The notes below the pieces were generated by a model that was given only the letters and a program-made list of their open reading frames with translations, had not been told where the DNA came from and ran no database searches. From an uncultured Bacteroides sp. (GTDB lineage: Bacteria > Bacteroidota > Bacteroidia > Bacteroidales > Bacteroidaceae), in NCBI GenBank assembly GCA_905197435.1, contig CAJJYX010000058.1:1-16991 (forward strand): a stretch of 16,991 bases of DNA, given 5' to 3'. How positions within the stretch are numbered: position 1 is the stretch's first letter; every line of letters starts with the position of its first letter. A program made the translations under genes and the position numbers. Shown in pieces: positions 8,274 to 16,814 of this stretch.

Positions 8274-8335
8274 ATGCAAATATATCTGCATAATGCTAAA
8301 AACAATGCAAATATTGCTTCAATCTATGCAATTAT
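8274..8335. promoter_or_regulatory. Repeated ATGCAAATAT elements, candidate HTCS operator
   Basis: ATGCAAATAT occurs exactly at 8274-8283 and at 8305-8314, and a variant ATGCAATTAT occurs at 8326-8335. Spacings are 31 and 21 bp, about three and two helical turns. The first copy overlaps the -7 element, the second the -33 area, and the third is just upstream. AraC-type regulators often bind direct repeats about two turns apart, so this is a candidate binding site for the neighbouring HTCS. The region is A/T-rich, so chance similarity is possible. Confidence 0.45.
8277..8311 (-). promoter_or_regulatory. Probable susCD promoter
   Basis: On the minus strand TATATTTG at 8284-8277 is a perfect match to the Bacteroides -7 element TAnnTTTG. 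A TTTG lies at 8311-8308 with a 23-bp spacer, a little longer than the usual 19-21. An ATTG at 8306-8303 gives an 18-bp spacer. A start near 8270 would give a leader of about 165 nt before the susC ATG, which is long. The promoter sits between the HTCS terminator and susC, as expected for an HTCS-activated operon. Confidence 0.65.
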
Positions 8336-8341
8336 AAATCC

Positions 8342-8377
8342 AAAAAAATGCCCCTGAGGCGTTTCTCAGGGGCATTT
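8342..8377 (-). terminator. Rho-independent terminator of the HTCS gene
   Basis: Perfect 13-bp arms 8346-8358 and 8365-8377 (AAATGCCCCTGAG / CTCAGGGGCATTT) enclose a 6-base loop. On the minus strand the stem runs directly into seven T residues (8348-8342). It lies 37 bp after the HTCS stop and separates the HTCS transcript from the susCD promoter. Confidence 0.93.
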
Positions 8378-8413
8378 GATTGGATTGTTATATTTAACAG
8401 GCATTCCATGCCA

Positions 8414-11400
8414 TCATTTCACGAAGTCCTTGGGCAGAATGCCGAATTGTTTTTGGAAGCACTTGGTAAAATAGGAAGGAGTATTGAAACCGGTCATGTA
8501 GCAGACCTCATTGATTTTGCACTCCCCTTCTTTCAAAAGCTGTGCTGCTTTCTTCAACCGTTCCAGGCGGATGTAGTCGTTGGGAGTCATGTCCAGTATG
8601 CCCTTTATCTTCCTGTTCAGGCTCGAACGGCTCATGTTCAGCAGGCCTGCCATGTCGTCCAGGCAGAAATCCGGATTCTGCATATTGGCAACCACCACCT
8701 CCTTCAATGTTTTAAGGAAAGATTCATCTGCCTTTGTCATTGCCATACTGCCCGTCTGCACAAAAGGAGAATGGGCGAAAGAAGCCCGCAGCTTCTCACG
8801 GTTGCTCAGCAGATTGGCTACACACACCTTCAGATATTCCACGGAGAAGGGCTTCTCTATATATACGTCAGCGCCCAGCTTCATTCCCTCTATCTTGGCT
8901 TGAAGGGTCGTTTTGGCTGTAAGCAGGATAATCGGTATATGGCTATAGTCGAGCTCGGACTTCAAATGCTCGCACAGCTCCAGCCCATCCATCTCGGGCA
9001 TCATAATGTCTGAAATGACAAGATTTACAGTATGCTCCTTCAATACTTTCAAAGCTTCCACCCCATTCACGGCAGTCAGCACACGATATTCGGAAGAGAG
9101 CTGTTTCACGACAAATGCCTGCATTTCCAGGCTGTCTTCCACCACCAGAAGAGTATACCGGTGCTGTTCCAAGGCGGTACCGGCACCACTTTCCTCGGAG
9201 GGTTCCCCGACCGTTACCGGTTCTTTACGCTCCATGGCCACCGTCTGCTCGTGTTTCAGCGGAAGTGACAGCAGGAAACAGTTGTTCTCCATCGAATCTT
9301 CCATGCACAACGTACCCTCATGGAGTTCGGCCAACGAACGGGCAAGTGCAAGCCCGATACCGGTGCCGGGTACAGAACGCAGCGTACCGGTTTTATACTG
9401 GATGAACGGCTTGAAAATCTCCTCACGCATCTCTGCCGGAATGACAAGACCGTCATTGCATACGGAAAGCAGCAGCCTTTCATCTTCCGCATATAACCTG
9501 ATGCGTATATAGGTCTCCGAATACTTAATCGCATTGGTCAGCAGATTGCTGATAATCTTGGTAAGCCCTTCCCTATCGACCGAAGCATACAGGCTTTCGG
9601 GAGTCTCCATACTCAATGCCAGCCCTCGTTCACGCGCCAAAGGCTTGAAGCGCTTATATGTCTTTTGTAAAAGTTCGGATACATCACATTCCACAAAGTT
9701 CAATTGGAAACCTTGCGTCTCAGTCTTCCGGAAGTCCAGCAACTGGTTCACCAAGTCGAGCAGCCGGTTGGTATTCAGCTCCATGGTCTCCAAATCATCC
9801 CTGATGTCATCCGAAACAGACCGGGAAGCCAGCACATTCTCGAGCGGGCTCTTTATCAGTGTAAGCGGTGTACGTATCTCATGGGCCACATTCGTGAAGA
9901 AATCTATCTTTGCCGCATACAGTTCCCGTTCCTTTTCCCGCTCAAACTTGTCCATGGCCTGTTGGTGCTTCTGCCGGGTCCGTTTTCTGAAATAGATGAT
10001 TACGGCGGCCAGTGAGCATAACGCCAATGCCGTATAGACAGCATACGCCCAGGTGGAAAGATAGAAAGGAGGATGTATGTAGATGTCGAGCACACGTTCC
10101 GTCTCATTCCACTTACCGTCACTGTTGGAGCCTTTTATGCGCAGTGTATAGCTTCCATAAGGAAGGTTTGAATAGTTGATGATAGAATTCCGCCCTACCG
10201 TATACCAGTCACGATCAAAACCTTCCAACTTATATTCAAGGCCATTCATCTCGGGTGCTTGATAGCTTAAGGCTGCAACCTGGAAAGAGAAAGAGTTCTG
10301 GTCGGCATCCAGCTCTATCTCATCCGCATAGGTGATGCTCTTTTCTAAAGGAGAATCCGGACTGCCCGCAGAAAGCCGTTTGTTGAACAGGTAGAAATCC
10401 GTAATCACTACGGGAGGGAGGAAGGTGCTCTCCACAAAGGTTTCCGGGTCAAAGGCTATGAATCCGTTGATATTTCCCAAATAGATGCGCCCTTTCTTGT
10501 CGATGTAGCCGGACTGGAAATTAAACTGATTGCTCAGCAACCCGTTGGCCGTGGTATAGACATGCTTGCTCTCCGTATCGGGGTTGAAGCAGACCAGACC
10601 ATAATTGGAAGTAATCCATAGATTTCCCCGCTTGTCCTCGACCATCTTGTAGATGGTATTGCTCGGGAATCCTTTCGACATGTCATAACGGGTAAAATTA
10701 TCCGTTTCCGGATTGTAGCGGCAGAAGCCCTCACCCAACGTCATGAACCACAGACGCTTCTTGCTATCCTCGTAGATACTGATTACCTTATTGTAGGAAA
10801 GAGAGGTCGAATCGTTCTCATTAGACAGATAATTCCTCCACTGCCGGCTCCTTACATTGTAGCAGAACACTCCATTGGAGAAGGTGGCAAACCACAGATT
10901 CCCGTTGAAGTCCTCCAGGATGTTATAAGTAAACATATTCTTCAGCTGGGGAATCCGGGTAAAATCGTCTGTGGAGCGGTTATACTTCAGCAAACCGGAG
11001 GTAGTACCTATCCACAAATCTCCCGTGATTGTCCTGCAAATGGAAAAAGCATCATTGGCAGTCATGGAGTTCTCACTTTCACCTTTGGCATAGTGCTTCA
11101 CCTGCCTGGTACGGAGGTTCACCCGGTTCAGGCCACCAGAGAACGTACCTACCCACAATTCATCCCCGTCCAGACAGAGGCCATGGATATTCTGAAAAAT
11201 GGCCGGATGCTCAAAGGGCTCTATCTTTCCGTTCTCCGGATTGTAATTGAACAATCCTTTGTCTTCGGTGCCTATCCACAAGGTGCCGTCATTGCTTTCA
11301 CAGATTTCCCGCACACGGCGGCCGAAATATCTGAGATTGTCCCTTGGATAGAACTTCTCGAAATAAGTCCACTGATAAGGACAATAGTTCACTCCGCCGA

Positions 11401-12367
11401 AATAAGAACCTATCCACATACCGTTCTCCTTGTCACAACAGAGCGAATAAATGGCATTGTCCGACAATGCATACGAATCATCCTGGTCGGGAACAGTCAG
11501 ATGGGTAATCTTGTCATTCGCCAGATTATAGATATACAGACCGGACTCTGCGCCCACCCACAGTTCATCATCAGACCTGAACTGCAAAGCCCTCACATAA
11601 GTATCCAGCAGTTTCCGTGTCTTTCCCGTAGTCTGGTTTATCTCAGTCAGCCCGTTCAACGAAGCGATATACACACAGTTATGGGGACCGCTGACCTGCC
11701 AGTTGATAATATCATTCTTGAAAATCTCATTCCCTTCCGCATCCTTGAAAGGTTGCAAAGGAGTTTCAAAGTTATCTTTCGTATAGTAAAGATTATCCGC
11801 GTACAAGGCCAGCCAGCAAGTCTTTCCATTCAGCCAGAAGCGAGTGACGTTGGGCAGCCCCGAATCGTGCAGATGGTTCAGCAGTTCCCTTTCATCCGGT
11901 TTATAGCAGAACAATCCCTGGTTCTCCACAGATATCCAGATATTGCCGTCTTCATCACTTTCAATCATGGTTACAAAATCCCTGATGACACTGCCGGTAT
12001 CACTTGCCTCATTGAAAGCGGTAAAGGAATCCAGGACGGGATCGTAGATAAAGACTCCCCCATCGGTGCCGATCCAGATATTGCCCCGGCGGTCTTCGTA
12101 GAGCGCAGTTATGAAATTCTTGCCCAAACCGGAGTTCTCTTTCTTGTATACACGGAAAGACAATCCGTCATAGCGGTTCAGGCCATCCTTGGTCCCGAAC
12201 CACATAAAGCCTTTCCTATCCTGCAAAATCTGATATACGGTGTTCTGCGAAAGACCATTCCGAATATCCAGCGTCCTGAAATAGTAATGGACAGCATCCT
12301 GCGCACAGACCGGCAACGCCATCCACATGCACAAACCGAGGAAAAGCTTTATAATCGATCGTCTCAT
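8414..12367 (-). CDS. Hybrid two-component system sensor/regulator (HTCS)
   Basis: This one-protein regulator of 1317 aa combines sensor kinase and AraC-type regulator, the usual controller of Bacteroides PULs. I chose the ATG at 12367 because it begins a good signal sequence (cleavage near VCAQ); a GTG-start extension to 12427 would run through a hairpin. The periplasmic part has many regulator-propeller repeats (first GLSQNTVYQILQDRKG, with WFGT/WIGT signatures) making two beta-propellers. A Y_Y_Y domain lies at about 695-765 and one membrane helix at about 771-793. Cytoplasmic domains are HisKA with His829 (NVAHEIRTPL), an ATPase with a GTGIGLALA box, a receiver with phospho-acceptor Asp1120 (SDIMMPEMDG) and conserved EKPFS Lys, and a C-terminal AraC HTH (about 1215-1315). 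All key residues are intact. It likely binds a small glycan product in the periplasm and activates susCD and the enzyme genes. It ends at a strong terminator. Confidence 0.97.
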   Translation of the reverse strand: MRRSIIKLFLGLCMWMALPVCAQDAVHYYFRTLDIRNGLSQNTVYQILQDRKGFMWFGTKDGLNRYDGLSFRVYKKENSGLGKNFITALYEDRRGNIWIGTDGGVFIYDPVLDSFTAFNEASDTGSVIRDFVTMIESDEDGNIWISVENQGLFCYKPDERELLNHLHDSGLPNVTRFWLNGKTCWLALYADNLYYTKDNFETPLQPFKDAEGNEIFKNDIINWQVSGPHNCVYIASLNGLTEINQTTGKTRKLLDTYVRALQFRSDDELWVGAESGLYIYNLANDKITHLTVPDQDDSYALSDNAIYSLCCDKENGMWIGSYFGGVNYCPYQWTYFEKFYPRDNLRYFGRRVREICESNDGTLWIGTEDKGLFNYNPENGKIEPFEHPAIFQNIHGLCLDGDELWVGTFSGGLNRVNLRTRQVKHYAKGESENSMTANDAFSICRTITGDLWIGTTSGLLKYNRSTDDFTRIPQLKNMFTYNILEDFNGNLWFATFSNGVFCYNVRSRQWRNYLSNENDSTSLSYNKVISIYEDSKKRLWFMTLGEGFCRYNPETDNFTRYDMSKGFPSNTIYKMVEDKRGNLWITSNYGLVCFNPDTESKHVYTTANGLLSNQFNFQSGYIDKKGRIYLGNINGFIAFDPETFVESTFLPPVVITDFYLFNKRLSAGSPDSPLEKSITYADEIELDADQNSFSFQVAALSYQAPEMNGLEYKLEGFDRDWYTVGRNSIINYSNLPYGSYTLRIKGSNSDGKWNETERVLDIYIHPPFYLSTWAYAVYTALALCSLAAVIIYFRKRTRQKHQQAMDKFEREKERELYAAKIDFFTNVAHEIRTPLTLIKSPLENVLASRSVSDDIRDDLETMELNTNRLLDLVNQLLDFRKTETQGFQLNFVECDVSELLQKTYKRFKPLARERGLALSMETPESLYASVDREGLTKIISNLLTNAIKYSETYIRIRLYAEDERLLLSVCNDGLVIPAEMREEIFKPFIQYKTGTLRSVPGTGIGLALARSLAELHEGTLCMEDSMENNCFLLSLPLKHEQTVAMERKEPVTVGEPSEESGAGTALEQHRYTLLVVEDSLEMQAFVVKQLSSEYRVLTAVNGVEALKVLKEHTVNLVISDIMMPEMDGLELCEHLKSELDYSHIPIILLTAKTTLQAKIEGMKLGADVYIEKPFSVEYLKVCVANLLSNREKLRASFAHSPFVQTGSMAMTKADESFLKTLKEVVVANMQNPDFCLDDMAGLLNMSRSSLNRKIKGILDMTPNDYIRLERLKKAAQLLKEGECKINEVCYMTGFNTPSYFTKCFQKQFGILPKDFVK

Positions 12368-12397
12368 AACAATACTGTGCTTAAGTCCAATGACAAT

Positions 12398-12432
12398 GAT
12401 GAGTGACCGGCGATTCACGCCAATCACTCATC
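12398..12432. promoter_or_regulatory. Nested hairpin between the GH2 and HTCS genes
   Basis: Outer arms GATGAGTGA (12398-12406) and TCACTCATC (12424-12432) enclose inner arms GGCG (12409-12412) and CGCC (12418-12421) around the loop ATTCA, separated by 2-base internal loops. On the minus strand it starts 20 bases after the GH2 stop and ends about 30 bases before the HTCS ATG. It has no T tract on either side, so it is not a classical terminator. It may be an mRNA processing or stabilising element or an operator. The 85-bp gap has no convincing -7 box, supporting one GH2-HTCS transcript. Confidence 0.6.
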
Positions 12433-12452
12433 CTTATGAAATTATTGCCCTA

Positions 12453-14270
12453 TTATTTTTTCAACGCATTACAAATACGCGTATTTATCTCCTTCACGCG
12501 CTTCTCATCCAGCTTTATCACCTTGCGGTCGTAAGTCATCAAACCGTTTACTTCCACTTCCACATCCGTGGTCTGTGTATAGACGGCTGCCGAGAATCCC
12601 TTAGAGATAAGCTGATATAATATATCGGCATACTTCGCATACTCATCGGTTACTTCCTTGGAAGAGTTGAACTGGACATATCCCCAATTGCGGTTCGGCT
12701 CCCAGATATGGTCTTTCAGGACAAGACCGATGCCACCATACTCACCCAAGACCGTAGCGCGCTGTCCATCATACAAGAACAGTTCCGGTTTAGGATAATG
12801 ATGCAGGTCGAGCATGTCGCCACAAGCATAATGATTACCGCCACTTGCCGGATTCACCAGACGTGTCGGGTCATATTGTTTCGTCCATTCGGCTATCTCC
12901 ACCGTCTTGAACTGTCCCCAGGCCTCATTGAACGGCACCCATGTACCGATGCACGGATAAGAGTAGAGACAATCCATGATTTCCTTCCATTCCTTGCGAT
13001 AGGTTGCTTCAGATTCGGCAGAGCGCTTCCTTTCCGTACCATTGAAATACTGGCGCATTTGCCATTCCGGACCACGGTCACCGCTCGGCATGTCCTGCCA
13101 TACGATGATGCCAAGCCGGTCACAGTGTGTGTACCAACGTGCCGGTTCCACCTTGATGTGCTTACGAATCATATTGAAGCCGAAATCCTTTGTCTTCTGT
13201 ACATCATACAACAGAGCCTCGTCTGTGGGAGCCGTATACAGTCCGTCGGGCCACCATCCCTGGTCGAGCGGTCCGAACTGGAACAAAGCCTTGTTGTTCA
13301 GTTCCAGACGTACGATGCCATCCGCATCACGACGGGTGGAGTACTTACGCATGGCAGCATAGCTGTCTACCTTGTCCACTACCTTGCCTCCGCTTTTCAG
13401 CGTCACTTTCAGTGTATAGAGGAAGGGGGAATCAGGGCTCCAAAGCTTGGCATTCCGGGGCATGGACACTTCCACCGGCTCTGCATTGATACTCTTGCCG
13501 GTGGCTACCAGCTGGCTGCCGTCGTAGACATTCACTTCCACAAAGTCGGAAGGGCATTCCATATTCAGTTCTGCTTTGACAGTCAGCAAGTTACTGTCTA
13601 TATCGGGAGTAATACGGAGGTTTTCGATATGCTTTCCGGCAACCGGTTCCATCCATACCGTCTGCCAGATACCGCTTACGGGAGTATACCAGATACCTTC
13701 CGGATTGCTGACCTGCTTTCCACGGGGTTGAGGACCTTTATCCGTTGGATCCCAGACCTTTACGACCAACCGGTTACTGCCTTTGGCAGAAAGGGCGGCA
13801 GTAATGTCAAAGGAGAACGGAGTAAATCCACCCGTGTGGCTGCCTACTTTCACATCATTCACCCACACGTCCGTTTTCCAGTCGACAGCACCAAAGTGCA
13901 GCAGCACTTGTTTTCCCTTCCAAGCAGAAGGAACCTCGAAAGTGCGCTGATAGACCAACTCCTGGTTTTCATTGATTCTTTTTCCAACTCCGGACAAGGA
14001 AGATTCGATGGCAAAGGGAACAAGTATCTGTCCCTCAAACTCTGCCGGGAGGTGCTCCCCTTTACTTATAACGGCATAATTCCACAGTCCGTTCAAGTTC
14101 TTCCAGTCACTTCGTTCCATGATGGGACGAGGATATTCCGGCAACACATTTGCCGGGTCAATCCGGGATGCCCAGTCCGTTTTGATTTTATCACCTGTCG
14201 GCTTCCATTGCGCCGAACTTCCGATTGCAAACAACGTCAAGAATGACGATATGAGGAAAAGTCTTCTCAT
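12453..14270 (-). CDS. Exported GH2 family glycoside hydrolase (beta-galactosidase/beta-glucuronidase-like)
   Basis: The protein is 605 aa with a signal peptide at 1-20 (cleavage near SSA-Q). It has the GH2 order: sugar-binding jelly-roll (about 45-190, including HFGAVDWKTDVWVNDVKVGSHTGG-type motifs), immunoglobulin-like domain (about 195-310), and TIM barrel to the C-terminus. The likely acid/base is Glu449 in VPFNEAWG and the likely nucleophile Glu510 in VLGEYGG. At about 600 residues it is the short type, without the extra C-terminal domains of LacZ. GH2 includes beta-galactosidases, beta-glucuronidases, beta-mannosidases and other activities, and the specificity is not readable here. It is a retaining exo-enzyme, probably periplasmic. 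It has a consensus promoter 31 bp upstream and is followed by the HTCS gene, so an enzyme and the regulator probably share a transcript. Confidence 0.93.
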   Translation of the reverse strand: MRRLFLISSFLTLFAIGSSAQWKPTGDKIKTDWASRIDPANVLPEYPRPIMERSDWKNLNGLWNYAVISKGEHLPAEFEGQILVPFAIESSLSGVGKRINENQELVYQRTFEVPSAWKGKQVLLHFGAVDWKTDVWVNDVKVGSHTGGFTPFSFDITAALSAKGSNRLVVKVWDPTDKGPQPRGKQVSNPEGIWYTPVSGIWQTVWMEPVAGKHIENLRITPDIDSNLLTVKAELNMECPSDFVEVNVYDGSQLVATGKSINAEPVEVSMPRNAKLWSPDSPFLYTLKVTLKSGGKVVDKVDSYAAMRKYSTRRDADGIVRLELNNKALFQFGPLDQGWWPDGLYTAPTDEALLYDVQKTKDFGFNMIRKHIKVEPARWYTHCDRLGIIVWQDMPSGDRGPEWQMRQYFNGTERKRSAESEATYRKEWKEIMDCLYSYPCIGTWVPFNEAWGQFKTVEIAEWTKQYDPTRLVNPASGGNHYACGDMLDLHHYPKPELFLYDGQRATVLGEYGGIGLVLKDHIWEPNRNWGYVQFNSSKEVTDEYAKYADILYQLISKGFSAAVYTQTTDVEVEVNGLMTYDRKVIKLDEKRVKEINTRICNALKK

Positions 14271-14300
14271 AGTATTATACTTTTAATTGATTCTACATGC

Positions 14301-14308
14301 CAAAGATA
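14301..14308 (-). promoter_or_regulatory. -7 promoter element of the GH2-HTCS transcript
   Basis: On the minus strand this reads TATCTTTG, a perfect TAnnTTTG match, preceded by TT and followed by GG as in many Bacteroides promoters. A -33 element at the expected distance is weak. A start near 14294 would give a leader of about 25 nt before the ATG at 14270. Confidence 0.75.
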
Positions 14309-14404
14309 AGCCGATTCTGAGAAAAAGAATAGAAATCCTGAACCAATAAATAGTATTTTTATGGCATCTCAAGGCATTATCATCTCATTTATTCAAAAAA
14401 ATCA

Positions 14405-14810
14405 TTAAAGACGCCTTTCTATCGGTGTAAATATGTTGAAACGCTTGTTCAACTGGCCTATGGCATAGGCTGCCACCTTTTCGTCCGTTTCACCCTTACC
14501 GCGTCGTGAAACATAGCGTAGAGCATATTCACATTTTCCTGCACGCCGGCCGTTTCATAGTTGTCCGTTGCCCAGCAAGGCGTAAAGCCCACTTCGGCTT
14601 TCAACGTCACCACCGGCTTGCCAATCTGGCCTTTGGGGGTAGTATTCAGAACGGCGCCATTTGCCGCACACGAACCATAAAGCGAACCGGCCGCCGGAAT
14701 GTCTTCCAGTGCATCCGCCTTCACCAAGGAAACCGAACCTGCATAGCTGCTCTTTTTGACCGTGCCACCACAAACAATATGCTCCTAATTCGAGGCATCC
14801 GGATGATAAA
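14405..14810 (-). pseudogene. Decayed SusC-family transporter remnant
   Basis: On the minus strand, pieces of a SusC N-terminal region can be read. From about 14799 the frame gives DASN, then a TAG stop at 14787-14785 where LEE of the TonB-box region would be expected. It continues HIV..GGTVKKSSYAGSVS and VKADALEDIPAAG. It then jumps straight to SLYGSCAANGAVLNTTPKG, so the 70-80 residues that normally separate these plug motifs are deleted. KPVVTLKAEVGFTP and NYETAGVQENVNMLY follow. Near 14495-14508 the frame breaks; the next frame continues GKGETDEKVAAYAIGQLNKR and ends at TAA 14407-14405. The barrel, the signal peptide and any SusD partner are absent. The fragment cannot make a transporter. 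It differs in sequence from the intact SusC at 5091-8102, so it comes from another susC-type gene. Confidence 0.85.
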
Positions 14811-14900
14811 TACGATACCGGATTCGGACGTCTGTGCAGTATCAGAGAAGATATATCCCGATTTTAAGATATGACACATTACGGCATACAACTTTTTTCG

Positions 14901-14908
14901 TAACTTTG
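14901..14908 (+). promoter_or_regulatory. -7 promoter element of mnmG
   Basis: TAACTTTG is a perfect TAnnTTTG match followed by C, 25 bp before the mnmG ATG. A weak TTAC at 14879-14882 sits 18 bp upstream as a poor -33. The leader would be about 20 nt. Confidence 0.8.
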
Positions 14909-14933
14909 CAGGGTTTTAAAATACACTGAACGA

Positions 14934-16808
14934 ATGGAGTTTAAGTATGACGTTATTGTAATCGGTGCCGGACACGCCGGATGCGAGGCCGCCGCCGCCG
15001 CCGCAAACCTGGGTTCAAAGACCTGTCTCATCACAATGGATATGAACAAAATCGGGCAGATGAGTTGTAATCCTGCAGTGGGAGGCATTGCAAAAGGACA
15101 GATAGTACGCGAAATAGATGCCTTGGGAGGATATATGGGATTGGTGACAGACCAAACAGCCATACAGTTCCGTATACTGAACCGCTCCAAAGGTCCCGCC
15201 ATGTGGAGTCCACGCGCACAGTGCGACCGCAATAAATTCATCTGGGCCTGGAGAGAGATTCTGGAGAATATCCCCAACCTGCATATCTGGCAAGACACCG
15301 TGCAGGAAATCCTCGTTGAAAACGGAGAGATTACGGGAGTAGTGACCATGTGGGGGGTAACGTTCCATGCCAAATGCGTGGTGCTCACCGCGGGAACCTT
15401 CCTCAACGGACTGATGCACGTGGGACGCACCATGCTTCCCGGAGGACGTATGGCAGAACCCGCATCCTACCAATTGACCGAATCCATCGCAAAACATGGC
15501 ATCAGCTTCGGACGCATGAAGACGGGAACCCCCGTACGCATAGACGGACGCAGCGTACATTATGAGGATATGGAAATCCAGGACGGAGAATGCGACTTCC
15601 ATAAATTCTCGTTCATGGACACCCGGGTACGCCACCTGAAACAACTTCCCTGCTGGACTTGTTTCACCAATGAAGAGGTACACCGGATTCTGCGGGAGGG
15701 ACTGCCGGATTCTCCCCTTTTCAACGGACAAATCAAAAGCATCGGCCCCCGTTACTGTCCCAGTATAGAAACCAAGATAGTGACCTTCCCCGACAAACCG
15801 CAACACCAGCTTTTTCTGGAGCCTGAAGGAGAAACAACCCAAGAACTCTACTTGAATGGTTTTTCTTCTTCATTGCCCATGGACATCCAGATTGCAGCGC
15901 TGAAAAAGATACCGGCATTCAGAGACCTGGTCATCTATCGTCCCGGTTATGCCATCGAATACGATTTCTTCGACCCTACCCAACTGAAGCATACGCTGGA
16001 AACAAAGAATATAAGAAATCTGTTCTTTGCCGGACAAGTAAACGGAACGACCGGTTACGAAGAAGCTGCCGGGCAAGGAATTATGGCAGGCATCAACGCT
16101 CACATCAATTGCCACGGCGGAGAGCCGTTCACCCTTGCAAGAGACGAAGCATATATCGGCGTTTTAATCGATGATTTGGTAACAAAAGGCGTGGACGAGC
16201 CTTACCGTATGTTTACTTCGCGTGCCGAATACCGCATTCTGCTCCGCATGGATGACGCCGACATGCGCCTCACGGAAAAAGCATGGAAGTTGGGGCTCGC
16301 CAAGGAAGACCGTTACAAGCTGCTGACAGAAAAGCGTGACGCTGTGAACCGGATTATAGACTTCGCACGGAATTATTCGATGAAACCGGCATTAATCAAT
16401 CCGGTATTGGAGCAGCTCGGCACTACCCCGCTTCGACAAGGATGCAAACTGATAGATTTGATAAACCGGCCGCAGGTGACGATTGAGAACATTGCCGAGC
16501 ACGTCAGTTCCTTCAAACACGAACTGGATAAAATATCCGATAGAAAGGAAGAAATTGTAGAAGCTGCAGAGATACTCATCAAGTACGAGGGCTACATCGG
16601 ACGCGAACGGATTATTGCAGACAAGTTGGCAAGACTGGAAAGCATCAAGATAAAAGGAAAGTTTGACTATAATTCCATTCAATCCCTTTCCACCGAAGCA
16701 AGACAGAAGTTGGTAAAGATTGACCCGGAAACCATTGCTCAAGCAAGCCGAATTCCGGGAGTTTCTCCAAGCGATATTAACGTCCTGCTGGTACTTTCGG
16801 GCAGATAA
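14934..16808 (+). CDS. mnmG: tRNA uridine-5-carboxymethylaminomethyl modification enzyme MnmG (GidA)
   Basis: The 624-aa protein is full family length. MnmG works in the cytoplasm with MnmE (MnmE-MnmG complex) to install the (carboxymethyl)aminomethyl group at C5 of the wobble uridine U34 of certain tRNAs, using FAD, NADH and a folate carbon. The Rossmann FAD motif GAGHAG is at residues 11-16, the QMSCNPAVGG motif has Cys45, and the GPRYCPSIE signature has the catalytic-type Cys275. The second family signature region reads GQVNGTTGYEEAAGQG. The C-terminal helical domain ends in RIPGVSPSDINVLLV, typical of the MnmE/tRNA-binding end. The ATG at 14934 follows a good promoter and matches the usual start. 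The run of GCC codons near 14986-15003 is the conserved Ala-rich stretch. It is followed by a parS-like site and apt. Confidence 0.99.
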   Translation: MEFKYDVIVIGAGHAGCEAAAAAANLGSKTCLITMDMNKIGQMSCNPAVGGIAKGQIVREIDALGGYMGLVTDQTAIQFRILNRSKGPAMWSPRAQCDRNKFIWAWREILENIPNLHIWQDTVQEILVENGEITGVVTMWGVTFHAKCVVLTAGTFLNGLMHVGRTMLPGGRMAEPASYQLTESIAKHGISFGRMKTGTPVRIDGRSVHYEDMEIQDGECDFHKFSFMDTRVRHLKQLPCWTCFTNEEVHRILREGLPDSPLFNGQIKSIGPRYCPSIETKIVTFPDKPQHQLFLEPEGETTQELYLNGFSSSLPMDIQIAALKKIPAFRDLVIYRPGYAIEYDFFDPTQLKHTLETKNIRNLFFAGQVNGTTGYEEAAGQGIMAGINAHINCHGGEPFTLARDEAYIGVLIDDLVTKGVDEPYRMFTSRAEYRILLRMDDADMRLTEKAWKLGLAKEDRYKLLTEKRDAVNRIIDFARNYSMKPALINPVLEQLGTTPLRQGCKLIDLINRPQVTIENIAEHVSSFKHELDKISDRKEEIVEAAEILIKYEGYIGRERIIADKLARLESIKIKGKFDYNSIQSLSTEARQKLVKIDPETIAQASRIPGVSPSDINVLLVLSGR

Positions 16809-16814
16809 CGCGAA

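Noticed and set aside
11093..12406. 437-codon open frame on the plus strand opposite the HTCS gene
   Set aside because: It is antisense to the sensor propeller repeats, with no promoter, no domain and no fit to neighbouring genes. The repeat composition of the HTCS explains the open frame.
12708..14246. 512-codon open frame on the plus strand opposite GH2
   Set aside because: It is a shadow of the GH2 gene, which has both catalytic Glu motifs and a signal peptide.
14458..14727. An 89-codon minus-strand open frame as an intact small gene
   Set aside because: Its residues match separated plug motifs of SusC with a missing middle and a frameshifted end, so it is part of the pseudogene and not a real small protein.
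14986..15003. GCC trinucleotide run in mnmG as a possible unstable microsatellite
   Set aside because: The run encodes the conserved alanine-rich helix after the FAD-binding motif in MnmG, so it is explained by protein conservation and codon use.
15173..15182. A further GTATACTGAA match to the 22-bp repeat inside mnmG
   Set aside because: It is a single partial match within a conserved coding region, with no second copy nearby, so it is best taken as chance.
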